Of a stretch of 64,000 nt of DNA, positions 8,801-17,698 are shown in pieces (position 1 is the stretch's first letter; each line of letters opens with the position of its first letter). This DNA is from Castellaniella ginsengisoli (GTDB taxonomy: Bacteria; Pseudomonadota; Gammaproteobacteria; Burkholderiales; Burkholderiaceae_B). Made by a program: the position numbers and the translations under genes. A model generated the notes under the pieces. The model ran no database searches and had not been told where the DNA came from. It saw nothing but the letters and a program-made list of their open reading frames with translations. The DNA lies in assembly GCF_039523235.1 (NCBI RefSeq), contig NZ_BAAAEX010000003.1. One strand, 5' to 3'.

Positions 8801-8885
8801 GGCCCCGACGCCCACGGCGGCGGGGACACGGACACATCATGCAGGGTGAGCGTCATTACCGGACGAAGGACGGACTACATCAACT

Positions 8886-8912
8886 GTTACTTCCCAAGTA
8901 ACGAATTACAAT
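8886..8912 (+). promoter_or_regulatory. Candidate operator palindrome and -10 box of the defence-like operon
   Basis: GTTACTT-CCC-AAGTAAC (8886-8902) is a perfect 7-bp inverted repeat with a 3-base centre. TACAAT (8907-8912) is a good -10 hexamer four bases downstream. The best -35 at 17-bp spacing (CTGTTA, 8884-8889) is weak and overlaps the palindrome. A start near 8919 would give a leader of about 56 bases before the TTG at 8975. No repressor gene is present in the island. Confidence 0.45.
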
Positions 8913-8974
8913 GCTTCTTCGTTCCTAGCCCATCGCTAAACTGTGCTCGAAAAAAGGAAAGGAGAGGATTGTCA

Positions 8975-9505
8975 TTGACCACACAGCAGCTTCTGACGCC
9001 GCACCAGAGCCAGTACTTTGCTTGGCTGTTGACCAGGCGTGCAGCAGGCGACTCCGTGGAGTCGCTGGCTCCGACCTTGGTCGATTCGCAGGTCGATCTG
9101 AATCCACATCAGGTCGAGGCCGCGCTCTTCGCTTGCCGCAAGACCGCACTCCTGCGCGACGTCAACGAGCGCAACCTCGGCCACTTCGAGCAGGAAGTCC
9201 AGAAGCTGGATGCCTGGGCGGACGCCCTGAAGCTCGGTCTGGAGCAGGATATCAAGGAGATCGACCGCGAGATTAAGGAGGTGCGCCGAACCGCCGCGAC
9301 CTCGCCGACGCTGGAAGAAAAGCTGTCATGGCAGAAGAAACAGCGTGAACTGGAAGACAAGCGCAGCAAGCTGCGCCGCGAGCTGTTTGCCCGACAGGAC
9401 GAAGTCGAAGCGCAGCGCAATGACTTGATCAGCCAGCTTGAAGTGCAACACCAACAGCAGGTCGAGGAGCGCACGCTGTTCACTGTCGAGTGGGAGCTGG
9501 TGTAA
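8975..9505 (+). CDS. SNF2-type helicase remnant with in-frame internal deletion
   Basis: A 176-residue frame from TTG 8975, with GGAGAGG centred about ten bases upstream. Residues 1-54 (TTQQLLTPHQSQYFAWLLTR and SQVDLNPHQVEAALFAC) are the N-terminus of large SNF2/RapA-like DEAD/DEAH helicases of defence islands. From about residue 55 (LLRDVNERNLGHFEQEVQKL onward) the sequence is the C-terminal coiled coil of the same family, ending EERTLFTVEWELV. The motor in between, including Walker A and B and several hundred residues, is absent, yet the frame is intact. It may be a dead relic or a domesticated coiled-coil partner of the two genes downstream. An upstream in-frame extension to 8612 crosses the IS remnant and is not believed. 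Confidence 0.72.
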   Translation: MTTQQLLTPHQSQYFAWLLTRRAAGDSVESLAPTLVDSQVDLNPHQVEAALFACRKTALLRDVNERNLGHFEQEVQKLDAWADALKLGLEQDIKEIDREIKEVRRTAATSPTLEEKLSWQKKQRELEDKRSKLRRELFARQDEVEAQRNDLISQLEVQHQQQVEERTLFTVEWELV

Positions 9506-9573
9506 TGACTAATCAAGTAGCACCGTTAGACCTGCGCACGACCAGGCCACGGTTGAAGCGTGCCAAGAATTGA
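9505..9573 (+). CDS. Short ORF (22 aa), probable truncated gene start
   Basis: ATG at 9505 shares its A with the TAA of the helicase remnant (TAATG), giving MTNQVAPLDLRTTRPRLKRA plus two residues before TGA. Such a coupled start suggests the beginning of the gene that once followed the helicase. Its end, TGAGGAG, supplies the ribosome binding site of the ATPase gene, so it may now act as a leader cistron. No homologue is recognised. Confidence 0.35.
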   Translation: MTNQVAPLDLRTTRPRLKRAKN

Positions 9574-9585
9574 GGAGAGCGAGAT

Positions 9586-10572
9586 ATGGCTAGCGGAAAA
9601 TTACTGCGGCAACTCATCAAATCGGGAACGCAAGGCGATGCTTCGGGCTTTCGCGCGGCGTCCGAGGCAGTGATCAAAGAGGAGCGCGAGAAGAACCATC
9701 ATCTGCTCGCAAATGATCTTGAGCGTTTACTTTACGGCGATCAGGCAACGGTCAGGAAGAGTGCGCGGAAGCTGCAAAGTTTGCCCAGCGTGCCGACAAA
9801 TAAAGACAACGGCCTTGCGCTACTAGAAGAGCGTGCCGTGATTCGAGAGGAGAAAGACATCATCCTCTCGGATGCTTCGCAGTCGGCACTCGATGAAATC
9901 CTGATGGAGCACAATCGGACGGACGTGCTTCGATCCTATGGCCTGCAACCCGCGCAGAAGCTGTTGTTTTGCGGGCCTCCCGGCTGCGGCAAGACGCTGG
10001 CCGCCGAAGTCATCGCGCATTCCCTGTCCATGCCGCTCATCCTCGTTCGGCTGGACTCGGTCATCTCGTCGTTTTTGGGGGAGACGGCCGCCAATTTGCG
10101 CAAAGTGTTCGATTACGTCGCAACGCATCCCGTGGTCGCTTTGTTCGACGAATTCGACGCCCTGACCAAGGATCGCGGTGACAGCGCCGATCACGGGGAG
10201 CTCAAGCGCTCCGTCAATGCCGTCTTGCAGATGATGGATGGCTACCGAGGGGAGAGCATCCTCATTGCGACAACCAACTACGAAACGCTGCTCGACAAAG
10301 CTGTTTGGCGGCGTTTCGATGAAGTTGTGCGCTTCGAAATGCCGAACCTAGAACAGATCAAACGTCTGCTCGCGCTCAAATTGTCGGGAATCCGTCGTAA
10401 CTTTGAGGCTGACGATGCGAAGGTTGCCTCGTTGTTCAAGGGGATGTCACACGCCGATATCGAGCGTGTACTGCGGCGGGCCATCAAGGAAATGATCCTG
10501 TCCGGGCGGGAGTTTTTGGAGAAGAGTCACATCGATAACGCACTTGCCCGAGAATATCGCTACAAGAGTTAA
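9586..10572 (+). CDS. ietA: AAA+ ATPase, IetA-like antiphage component
   Basis: A 328-residue AAA+ ATPase of the spastin/FtsH-like class. An alpha-helical N-terminal region of about 120 residues precedes the core: Walker A GPPGCGKT (130-137), a pore-loop-like SSFLGET (161-167), Walker B VVALFDEFD (183-191), sensor 1 ATTN (228-231) and an arginine-finger segment WRRFDE (241-246); a helical lid ends the protein. It is followed after 17 bp by a subtilase gene, the pairing and order known from the antiphage system IetAS. A plausible role is ATP-driven sensing or control of the protease. G+C is visibly lower than in neighbouring core genes. Confidence 0.78.
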   Translation: MASGKLLRQLIKSGTQGDASGFRAASEAVIKEEREKNHHLLANDLERLLYGDQATVRKSARKLQSLPSVPTNKDNGLALLEERAVIREEKDIILSDASQSALDEILMEHNRTDVLRSYGLQPAQKLLFCGPPGCGKTLAAEVIAHSLSMPLILVRLDSVISSFLGETAANLRKVFDYVATHPVVALFDEFDALTKDRGDSADHGELKRSVNAVLQMMDGYRGESILIATTNYETLLDKAVWRRFDEVVRFEMPNLEQIKRLLALKLSGIRRNFEADDAKVASLFKGMSHADIERVLRRAIKEMILSGREFLEKSHIDNALAREYRYKS

Positions 10573-10589
10573 GGGATGGAGGGGAGAGC

Positions 10590-12950
10590 ATGACCTATGA
10601 ACACCTGCGTCTGGAGCGGGAAGAACCGATCAATCTTCGCCACCCACGAAGGGGCGGGGGCGGTTTTACGCCACCAGACCCACGTGCTTACGGCACGGCG
10701 CTTGGCACAAGACTCCAGGCTGCAAGGGCACGTATCACAGACCCGGAGCAGGCCGACATAGGCGGTTTTGATGAACGAAAGCTCATAAAGATTCACCTGC
10801 ATTCTGGCGACAAAAGCGTTCCCACTTTCGATGCTATTCCAGGCGTAGAAATCGTCAGCCAGGAGGATGAAGGAATCATTTTGGCCTTCACTGAAGAACA
10901 AGGCCTGGATGAATTTGAGAAGCGTCTGGCCACGCTGGCGCGCGACGGCAATGTCACACGCAAGGATCTACTGTTTGCCATCGAGGACTTCGACCACTGG
11001 ACGCCAGAAGACCGTACTGGCGCCGCACTAAGAGAACAGGGGTTTCCCACACAGGCGCCATTTACGCTCGACATTGAGCTCTGGCCTCAGGAGCGACAAG
11101 ACAAGCGCCAGGCCATGCTGCGTGCCTTTGTGGCCAGGTTGCAGGAACTCGGCATCGAAAAGCTGGACGAGCTTCGGCAACCATCACTTGTGATGCTGCG
11201 CGTGCGCTGCAACCAGAAACAGGCAGAGCAGCTTCTGCGCCACCGGGACGTTCGCACGGTGGATCTGCCGCCTCGTCTGGGTGTTTCCGTTCAGCTATTG
11301 ATGACAGATATCAACCAGTTTCCGACCGTCGATCCGCCGCCTGACGATACGCCTGCGATTGCTGTTCTTGACTCCGGTCTGACCGAGGGGCATCCGTTGA
11401 TAGGCGCCGCTTTGGGCGATGCGCAAGGTTACCTGGCGCCTCATCGCAGTGCTGCGGACTCTGAGCCACATTGGCATGGCACTTTTGTCGGAGGATTAGC
11501 CCTTTACGGCGATGTCCAAAGCGCCATCCAGCAGCAGCAATTCGTACCGCAGCTTCGCCTGTTCTCTGGCAAAGTGTTCGAAGATGACGGGCAAGACCAG
11601 ACCGAGTTTGTCGAAAAGGCGATCGAAGAAGCCGTGCGCGACCTGCACGAACAGTACGGCTGCAAGGTTTTCAACCTGAGCTATGGCGACCTGAACAAGG
11701 TCTACGACGGTCGGCATGTCCGAGGGCTGGCCTATACCCTGGATCGTCTGACGCGCGAGTTGGGCGTTTTGTTTGTGGTGCCGACGGGTAATTTGCAGTC
11801 CTATCAGCTACCGCAGGATGCCCACGAGCAATACCCCAACTACTTTTTCGAAGAGTACGCGCGGCTTCTGGACCCAGCCACGGCACTCAACGCCCTTACG
11901 GTTGGGGGAATCAGCCTGTTTGAAGCTACGCGCGATGCGCAAAGGCATCCTGACAAGATCGAAGATCACACCCTGGCACGGGCGAACCAGCCATTTCCAT
12001 TGACGCGGCGCGGGCCTTCCATCAATGAGGCCATCAAGCCGGATGTGGTGGAGCACGCGGGAAACGTTGCCCTGATGCGTGCTGGCGGTCGTACTCGCCA
12101 TGCGGGACTGGGGGTAGTGTCGCTCAATGGGGGATTTTCCTCGGGGCCTGCTTTCAAGGAAGACATCGGCACCAGCTACGCCGCGCCGCTGGTGGCCCAC
12201 AAAGCCGCACGCCTGCTGGCCGCAGTCCCCGATGCCACGCCGAACCTGCTGCGCGCACTGATCGGCGCGCACGCACGTTGGCCCGAAGCCTGCGAAACCT
12301 TGCTTGGCCCCGGGGACAGGCCAGAAGGACGTGAACGGCTCCTGCGACTCATCGGTTACGGGCGGGTGGATGATGCGGCACTCTACCGCTCGCTCGACCA
12401 CACGGTGACCTTGCTGGCGGAAGAACGCATCGACAACAACAAGCATCACTTCTTCGAGCTGCCCGTGCCGGACAGCCTCTGGGCCAACGGGCGCCGCACC
12501 CGGGAAATCACGGTGGCGCTGGCCTACAGTCCGGAGGTACGCACGACCCGCCTGGACTATCGCCGCACGAAACTCTGGTTCAACCTGGTGGTGGCCGACA
12601 CCCTGGATGACGTGACTCGCGCCTTCCAGCGCAATCGGGAAGAAGGCATGGGGGAGCACAGCAATGGCCGCTGGCTATCCAACGAGACACGCAAGAATGG
12701 CACCTTGCAAGTTTCCCGTTGGACGTTCAGGCAAGTCCCCGTCAGGGGTGAAAAAGTGTTTGTCGTGGTTACCCGGCAAGACAGCGCATGGTCGCAACAG
12801 GAGCATCGTGCTGAAGCAGAGCCATACACGTTGGCTGTGGTATTGGCCGACAGGGAGCAGGTAAACGCCCAGCTTTATGCGCAAGTACAGGCCACGTTAC
12901 AGGCCCGTGTTCGAGCGCGCGCGCGCGCACGTATTGGAGGGATGGGCTGA
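10590..12950 (+). CDS. ietS: S8 subtilisin-like serine protease, IetS-like antiphage component
   Basis: A 786-residue protein with a strong GGAGGGGAG ribosome binding site. The first 250 residues match no family known to me. The subtilase domain holds a complete triad: Asp261 in IAVLDSGL, His296 in HWHGTFVGG and Ser529 in GTSYAAPLVA, with the oxyanion Asn401 in PTGN. A C-terminal region of about 200 residues follows, ending in an Arg/Ala-rich tail coded by a CG dinucleotide run. There is no signal peptide, so it is cytoplasmic, unlike most subtilases. Together with the adjacent ATPase this fits IetAS. The stop overlaps the ATG of a further, truncated ORF. Confidence 0.8.
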   Translation: MTYEHLRLEREEPINLRHPRRGGGGFTPPDPRAYGTALGTRLQAARARITDPEQADIGGFDERKLIKIHLHSGDKSVPTFDAIPGVEIVSQEDEGIILAFTEEQGLDEFEKRLATLARDGNVTRKDLLFAIEDFDHWTPEDRTGAALREQGFPTQAPFTLDIELWPQERQDKRQAMLRAFVARLQELGIEKLDELRQPSLVMLRVRCNQKQAEQLLRHRDVRTVDLPPRLGVSVQLLMTDINQFPTVDPPPDDTPAIAVLDSGLTEGHPLIGAALGDAQGYLAPHRSAADSEPHWHGTFVGGLALYGDVQSAIQQQQFVPQLRLFSGKVFEDDGQDQTEFVEKAIEEAVRDLHEQYGCKVFNLSYGDLNKVYDGRHVRGLAYTLDRLTRELGVLFVVPTGNLQSYQLPQDAHEQYPNYFFEEYARLLDPATALNALTVGGISLFEATRDAQRHPDKIEDHTLARANQPFPLTRRGPSINEAIKPDVVEHAGNVALMRAGGRTRHAGLGVVSLNGGFSSGPAFKEDIGTSYAAPLVAHKAARLLAAVPDATPNLLRALIGAHARWPEACETLLGPGDRPEGRERLLRLIGYGRVDDAALYRSLDHTVTLLAEERIDNNKHHFFELPVPDSLWANGRRTREITVALAYSPEVRTTRLDYRRTKLWFNLVVADTLDDVTRAFQRNREEGMGEHSNGRWLSNETRKNGTLQVSRWTFRQVPVRGEKVFVVVTRQDSAWSQQEHRAEAEPYTLAVVLADREQVNAQLYAQVQATLQARVRARARARIGGMG

Positions 12951-13054
12951 TGGCTGTGCTCGAATCTCGGTACATGGAAATTCTGAAAAATGCGCTGGCC
13001 GTGCGCTTAGTACCTTTTCTGCCCCCATGGGGTTGTCAGAAATTCCGTGTTTGA
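12950..13054 (+). pseudogene. Truncated third cistron of the defence-like operon
   Basis: ATG at 12950 shares its A with the ietS stop codon (TGATG), the signature of translational coupling. It reads MAVLESRYMEILKNALAVRL and about 14 further residues. From about 13030 the DNA changes into the terminal sequence of an IS256-type element, so the last residues (GCQKFRV) are IS-derived. The gene was probably cut by insertion or deletion. Its family is not recognisable from the surviving 25 or so residues. Confidence 0.55.
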
Positions 13055-13130
13055 GGCGGGTTAATTCTTACACTGACCGGCGGCTGAATCTGTCCTCGTA
13101 GAGGATGGCGATTGAATTGGTCAAAATCGG
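13030..13130 (-). mobile_element. End of an IS256-family element (transposase C-terminus)
   Basis: On the minus strand a frame ending at TAA (13068-13070) reads LTNSIAILYEDRFSRRSV, the typical tail of IS256/mutator transposases. Outside it, GGGGTTGTCAGAAATTCCGT (13030-13049) has the look of the terminal inverted repeat of this family. Only the end is present; the transposase body is missing. It abuts the truncated third cistron. Confidence 0.6.
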
Positions 13131-13192
13131 CAAGCGATCCAGCGGCATCACGGCCACCAGCCTGCACGCCATGATCGAGCGGAACAAGATGC

Positions 13193-13225
13193 CCTGCTGA
13201 TACCATAGTCGTATTCACGCAACAC
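13193..13225 (+). repeat. Right copy of the imperfect direct repeat flanking the island
   Basis: CCTGCTGATACCATAGT is identical to 8175-8191, followed by the related TATTCACGCAACAC. It overlaps the end of a 31-codon open stretch (13105-13200) that shows no recognisable family. Beyond it the sequence becomes AT-rich and leads directly into the xthA start. Confidence 0.55.
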
Positions 13226-13254
13226 AAAGAAAAGACGCCCACCAGGCCAAAATT

Positions 13255-13276
13255 GGGTAGCTAGGTGGGTAGCTAG
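13255..13276 (+). repeat. Two tandem copies of GGGTAGCTAG
   Basis: GGGTAGCTAG occurs at 13255-13264 and again at 13267-13276, with a 12-base period. Each contains the self-complementary core AGCT/CTAG. It lies 30 bp beyond the right direct repeat and could be a recombinase or regulator site of the island. Confidence 0.35.
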
Positions 13277-13338
13277 ACCGAAAATTCAATGTGTGGTGAT
13301 GTGTTAACTATTTGATTATTAATGGAATTTAGAATCGA

Positions 13339-14124
13339 ATGAAACTCGCCACCTGGAATGTCAATTCTCTGAACGTCCGCCTGGGACACGTCCTGGACTG
13401 GCTGCAGGCCAATCCGGTCGACGCGCTGTGTCTTCAGGAACTGAAACTGCCAGACGACAAATTCCCGCACGAAGTCCTGCGGGCGGCCGGCTACCATGCC
13501 TGCTGGGCGGGACAAAAGACCTACAACGGCGTGGCGATCCTGAGCAAGACGCCCCCGCTGGACATACAACGCAACATCCCGGGCTATGAAGACGAACAGC
13601 AGCGCATCATTGCCGCCACGCTGACCGGCCCCGACGGCAAGCCCGTGCGCGTCGTCAGCGCCTACTGCCCCAACGGCCAGGCGGTGGGCAGCGACAAATA
13701 CGCCTACAAGCTCGACTGGTTCCAGGCGCTGCGCGGCTGGCTGGACGAAGAGATCGTCCGCCATCCGGACCTGGCGATCCTGGGGGACTACAACGTCGCC
13801 CCGGCCGATGAGGACGTGCACGACCCCGAGGCCTGGGCCGGCGGCATCCTGGTCTCCGATCCCGAGCGCCAGGCGTTCCGCGACTTGCTGGAGCTCGGTT
13901 TCCGGGATACGTTCCGCCTGTTCGATCAGCCCCCGCGCACGTTCAGTTGGTGGGACTATCGCCGCCTGGGTTTCCGGCGCAACGCCGGCCTGCGCATCGA
14001 CCACATCCTGGCCACACAGGATCTGGCGGCCCGCTGCCGGGAATGCACGGTGGACAAGACGCCGCGCGGCTGGGAGAAACCGTCGGACCACGCGCCGGTC
14101 GTGGCGACATTTCACACCGCCTGA
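13339..14124 (+). CDS. xthA: Exodeoxyribonuclease III
   Basis: A 261-residue endonuclease/exonuclease/phosphatase-fold enzyme of base excision repair, cutting DNA at abasic sites and degrading 3' ends. Diagnostic residues are in place: WNVNSL at the N-terminus, metal-binding Glu in LQELKLP, ILGDYNVAPAD around the catalytic Asp/Asn, and SDHAPVVATF at the C-terminus. Length is normal. A TAGAAT box ends only three bases before the ATG (13330-13335), so the true promoter position is uncertain. It is the right chromosomal neighbour of the island. Confidence 0.95.
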   Translation: MKLATWNVNSLNVRLGHVLDWLQANPVDALCLQELKLPDDKFPHEVLRAAGYHACWAGQKTYNGVAILSKTPPLDIQRNIPGYEDEQQRIIAATLTGPDGKPVRVVSAYCPNGQAVGSDKYAYKLDWFQALRGWLDEEIVRHPDLAILGDYNVAPADEDVHDPEAWAGGILVSDPERQAFRDLLELGFRDTFRLFDQPPRTFSWWDYRRLGFRRNAGLRIDHILATQDLAARCRECTVDKTPRGWEKPSDHAPVVATFHTA

Positions 14125-14160
14125 CGAGCGTCCATGCGGCGAGCGGCCCGGCAAAGCGTC

Positions 14161-14166
14161 TATAAT
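14161..14166 (+). promoter_or_regulatory. -10 box for the 14196-gmk-rpoZ-spoT operon
   Basis: A perfect TATAAT lies 29 bases before the ATG at 14196, in the short gap after xthA. No convincing -35 is visible at 16-18 bp, so support rests on the hexamer and its position. Confidence 0.4.
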
Positions 14167-14195
14167 CCAGGGTTCATCCCACTTTCCCCACGCCC

Positions 14196-14549
14196 ATGCC
14201 GCTCGACAGCCGACTGATCTCTCATCTGGACCGGGGGATGGTCCTGGACATCACTCTGGAAGACCTGCCTTTCCGGGTCTACGTGGCCCAGCGCGAGGCG
14301 GACGTCGAGCAGGTGACCGGGCTGGTCCCCGCCGAACAGTTCCAGGGAGACGGGGACGTCCACGTCGCTGCGATCCACGACGGCGACGACGCCTCCGAGC
14401 AGATCCAGGACGTGCTCTTCAATCTCAATCCGGGCGATGCCATCGTCTTCCTGTGCACAGGCCCGCAGGCCTACGCCGAGACACTGGCCGAACTCGGCCA
14501 GTCCGGCGACGATCCGGCATCTCCGACCGCTGACACGAACCCGACATGA
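14196..14549 (+). CDS. Conserved-looking hypothetical protein upstream of gmk
   Basis: A 117-residue acidic, soluble protein (begins MPLDSRLISHLDRGMVLDIT) with no motif I can name. It contains a mixed alpha/beta-looking core (LPFRVYVAQREADVEQVTGL, NPGDAIVFLCTGPQAY) and a low-complexity tail. It has no signal peptide or membrane segment. Its stop codon overlaps the gmk start (ATGA at 14546-14549), so the two are translationally coupled and it is a real gene of the gmk operon. Function unknown. Confidence 0.6.
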   Translation: MPLDSRLISHLDRGMVLDITLEDLPFRVYVAQREADVEQVTGLVPAEQFQGDGDVHVAAIHDGDDASEQIQDVLFNLNPGDAIVFLCTGPQAYAETLAELGQSGDDPASPTADTNPT

Positions 14550-15190
14550 CGCAGTCCTCCGGCAATATCTTCATGGTGGTCGCCCCGAGCGGGGCGGGCA
14601 AATCCAGCCTGGTCAACGCCCTGCTGGAAAAAGACCCCAGCCTGGCCTTGTCCATTTCCTGCACCACCCGCACGCCCCGGCCCGGCGAAGAAGACAAAAA
14701 GCATTATCGCTTCGTGTCCATGGAAACCTTCCAGGCCCTGCGCGACCAGGGCGACATGCTCGAATGGGCGGAAGTCCACGGCAATTTCTACGGCACGCCC
14801 CGCGACCGGGTCGAACAGGCCCTGAGCGCCGGCACCGACATCATCCTGGAAATCGACTGGCAGGGGGCCCTCCAGGTGCGCCGCCACTACCCCCAGGCGA
14901 TCGGCATCTTCATCCTGCCGCCCTCGATCGAAGCCCTGGAGAGCCGCCTGAAAAATCGCGGCCAGGATGCCCCCCAGGTCATCGCCCGCCGGCTGCTTGC
15001 GGCAGGCGGCGAGATGGCGCATGCCTCGGATTGCGAATATGTTATTATTAATCAAGAATTTAGCGTCGCACTGGAACAACTCCGCCAAGTGATCTGCGCG
15101 GCCCGCTTGCGCTACACTGCGCAATCCGTCCGGCACGCCGAGCTGTTCACCCAGTTGGGTATCCGCAAACCGCTTTCAACCGCTTCCTGA
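14546..15190 (+). CDS. gmk: Guanylate kinase
   Basis: A 214-residue cytoplasmic kinase that converts GMP to GDP with ATP. The P-loop APSGAGKSSL is at residues 11-20, the GMP-binding TTRTPRPGEEDKKHYRFVS follows near 40, and EIDWQGALQVR marks the nucleotide-binding Asp. Size is typical. It overlaps the upstream gene by four bases and is followed 12 bp later by rpoZ, then spoT, a conserved proteobacterial arrangement linking GTP supply with (p)ppGpp control. Confidence 0.97.
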   Translation: MTQSSGNIFMVVAPSGAGKSSLVNALLEKDPSLALSISCTTRTPRPGEEDKKHYRFVSMETFQALRDQGDMLEWAEVHGNFYGTPRDRVEQALSAGTDIILEIDWQGALQVRRHYPQAIGIFILPPSIEALESRLKNRGQDAPQVIARRLLAAGGEMAHASDCEYVIINQEFSVALEQLRQVICAARLRYTAQSVRHAELFTQLGIRKPLSTAS

Positions 15191-15202
15191 ACCAGGATAC
15201 AT

Positions 15203-15406
15203 ATGGCCCGCATCACCGTAGAAGACTGCCTCGAACAAGTCCCCAACCGCTTCGACCTGACCCTGGTCGCGACCTACCGCGCCCGCGAACTGGCCCAGGG
15301 ACACGAAGCCCGCATCCAGAGCCACAACAAACCCACGGTCACCGCGTTGCGTGAAATCGCACAGGGCCTGGTCGGCACCGAGATGCTGCGCAAAGTCCCC
15401 ACCTGA
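15203..15406 (+). CDS. rpoZ: RNA polymerase omega subunit
   Basis: A 67-residue protein beginning MARITVEDCLEQVPNRFDLT, with the conserved ARELAQG and NKPTVTALREIAQG segments of omega. It promotes assembly of beta-prime into RNA polymerase and forms part of a ppGpp site. An ideal-length copy between gmk and spoT confirms the identity. Confidence 0.97.
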   Translation: MARITVEDCLEQVPNRFDLTLVATYRARELAQGHEARIQSHNKPTVTALREIAQGLVGTEMLRKVPT

Positions 15407-15410
15407 TTCC

Positions 15411-15419
15411 GGGGGGGGG
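15411..15419 (+). other. G9 homopolymer in the spoT leader
   Basis: Nine consecutive G residues lie six bases before the spoT ATG (15426), in the place of a ribosome binding site. They lie four bases after the rpoZ stop. Change in tract length would alter the spacing or strength of the Shine-Dalgarno element; the tract is also open in frame with spoT as three Gly codons. Confidence 0.6.
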
Positions 15420-15425
15420 CGGGCC

Positions 15426-17690
<2,265 letters not shown>

Positions 17691-17698
17691 GGCCGGAC

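Noticed and set aside
8612..9505. A 297-codon frame that would extend the helicase relic upstream to 8612.
   Set aside because: The first 120 codons run over the IS3 transposase tail in another frame and over the promoter region; the family N-terminus starts at TTG 8975.
13105..13200. A 31-codon plus-strand ORF ending in the right direct repeat.
   Set aside because: No ribosome binding site or family match, and it lies opposite the IS256 transposase tail.
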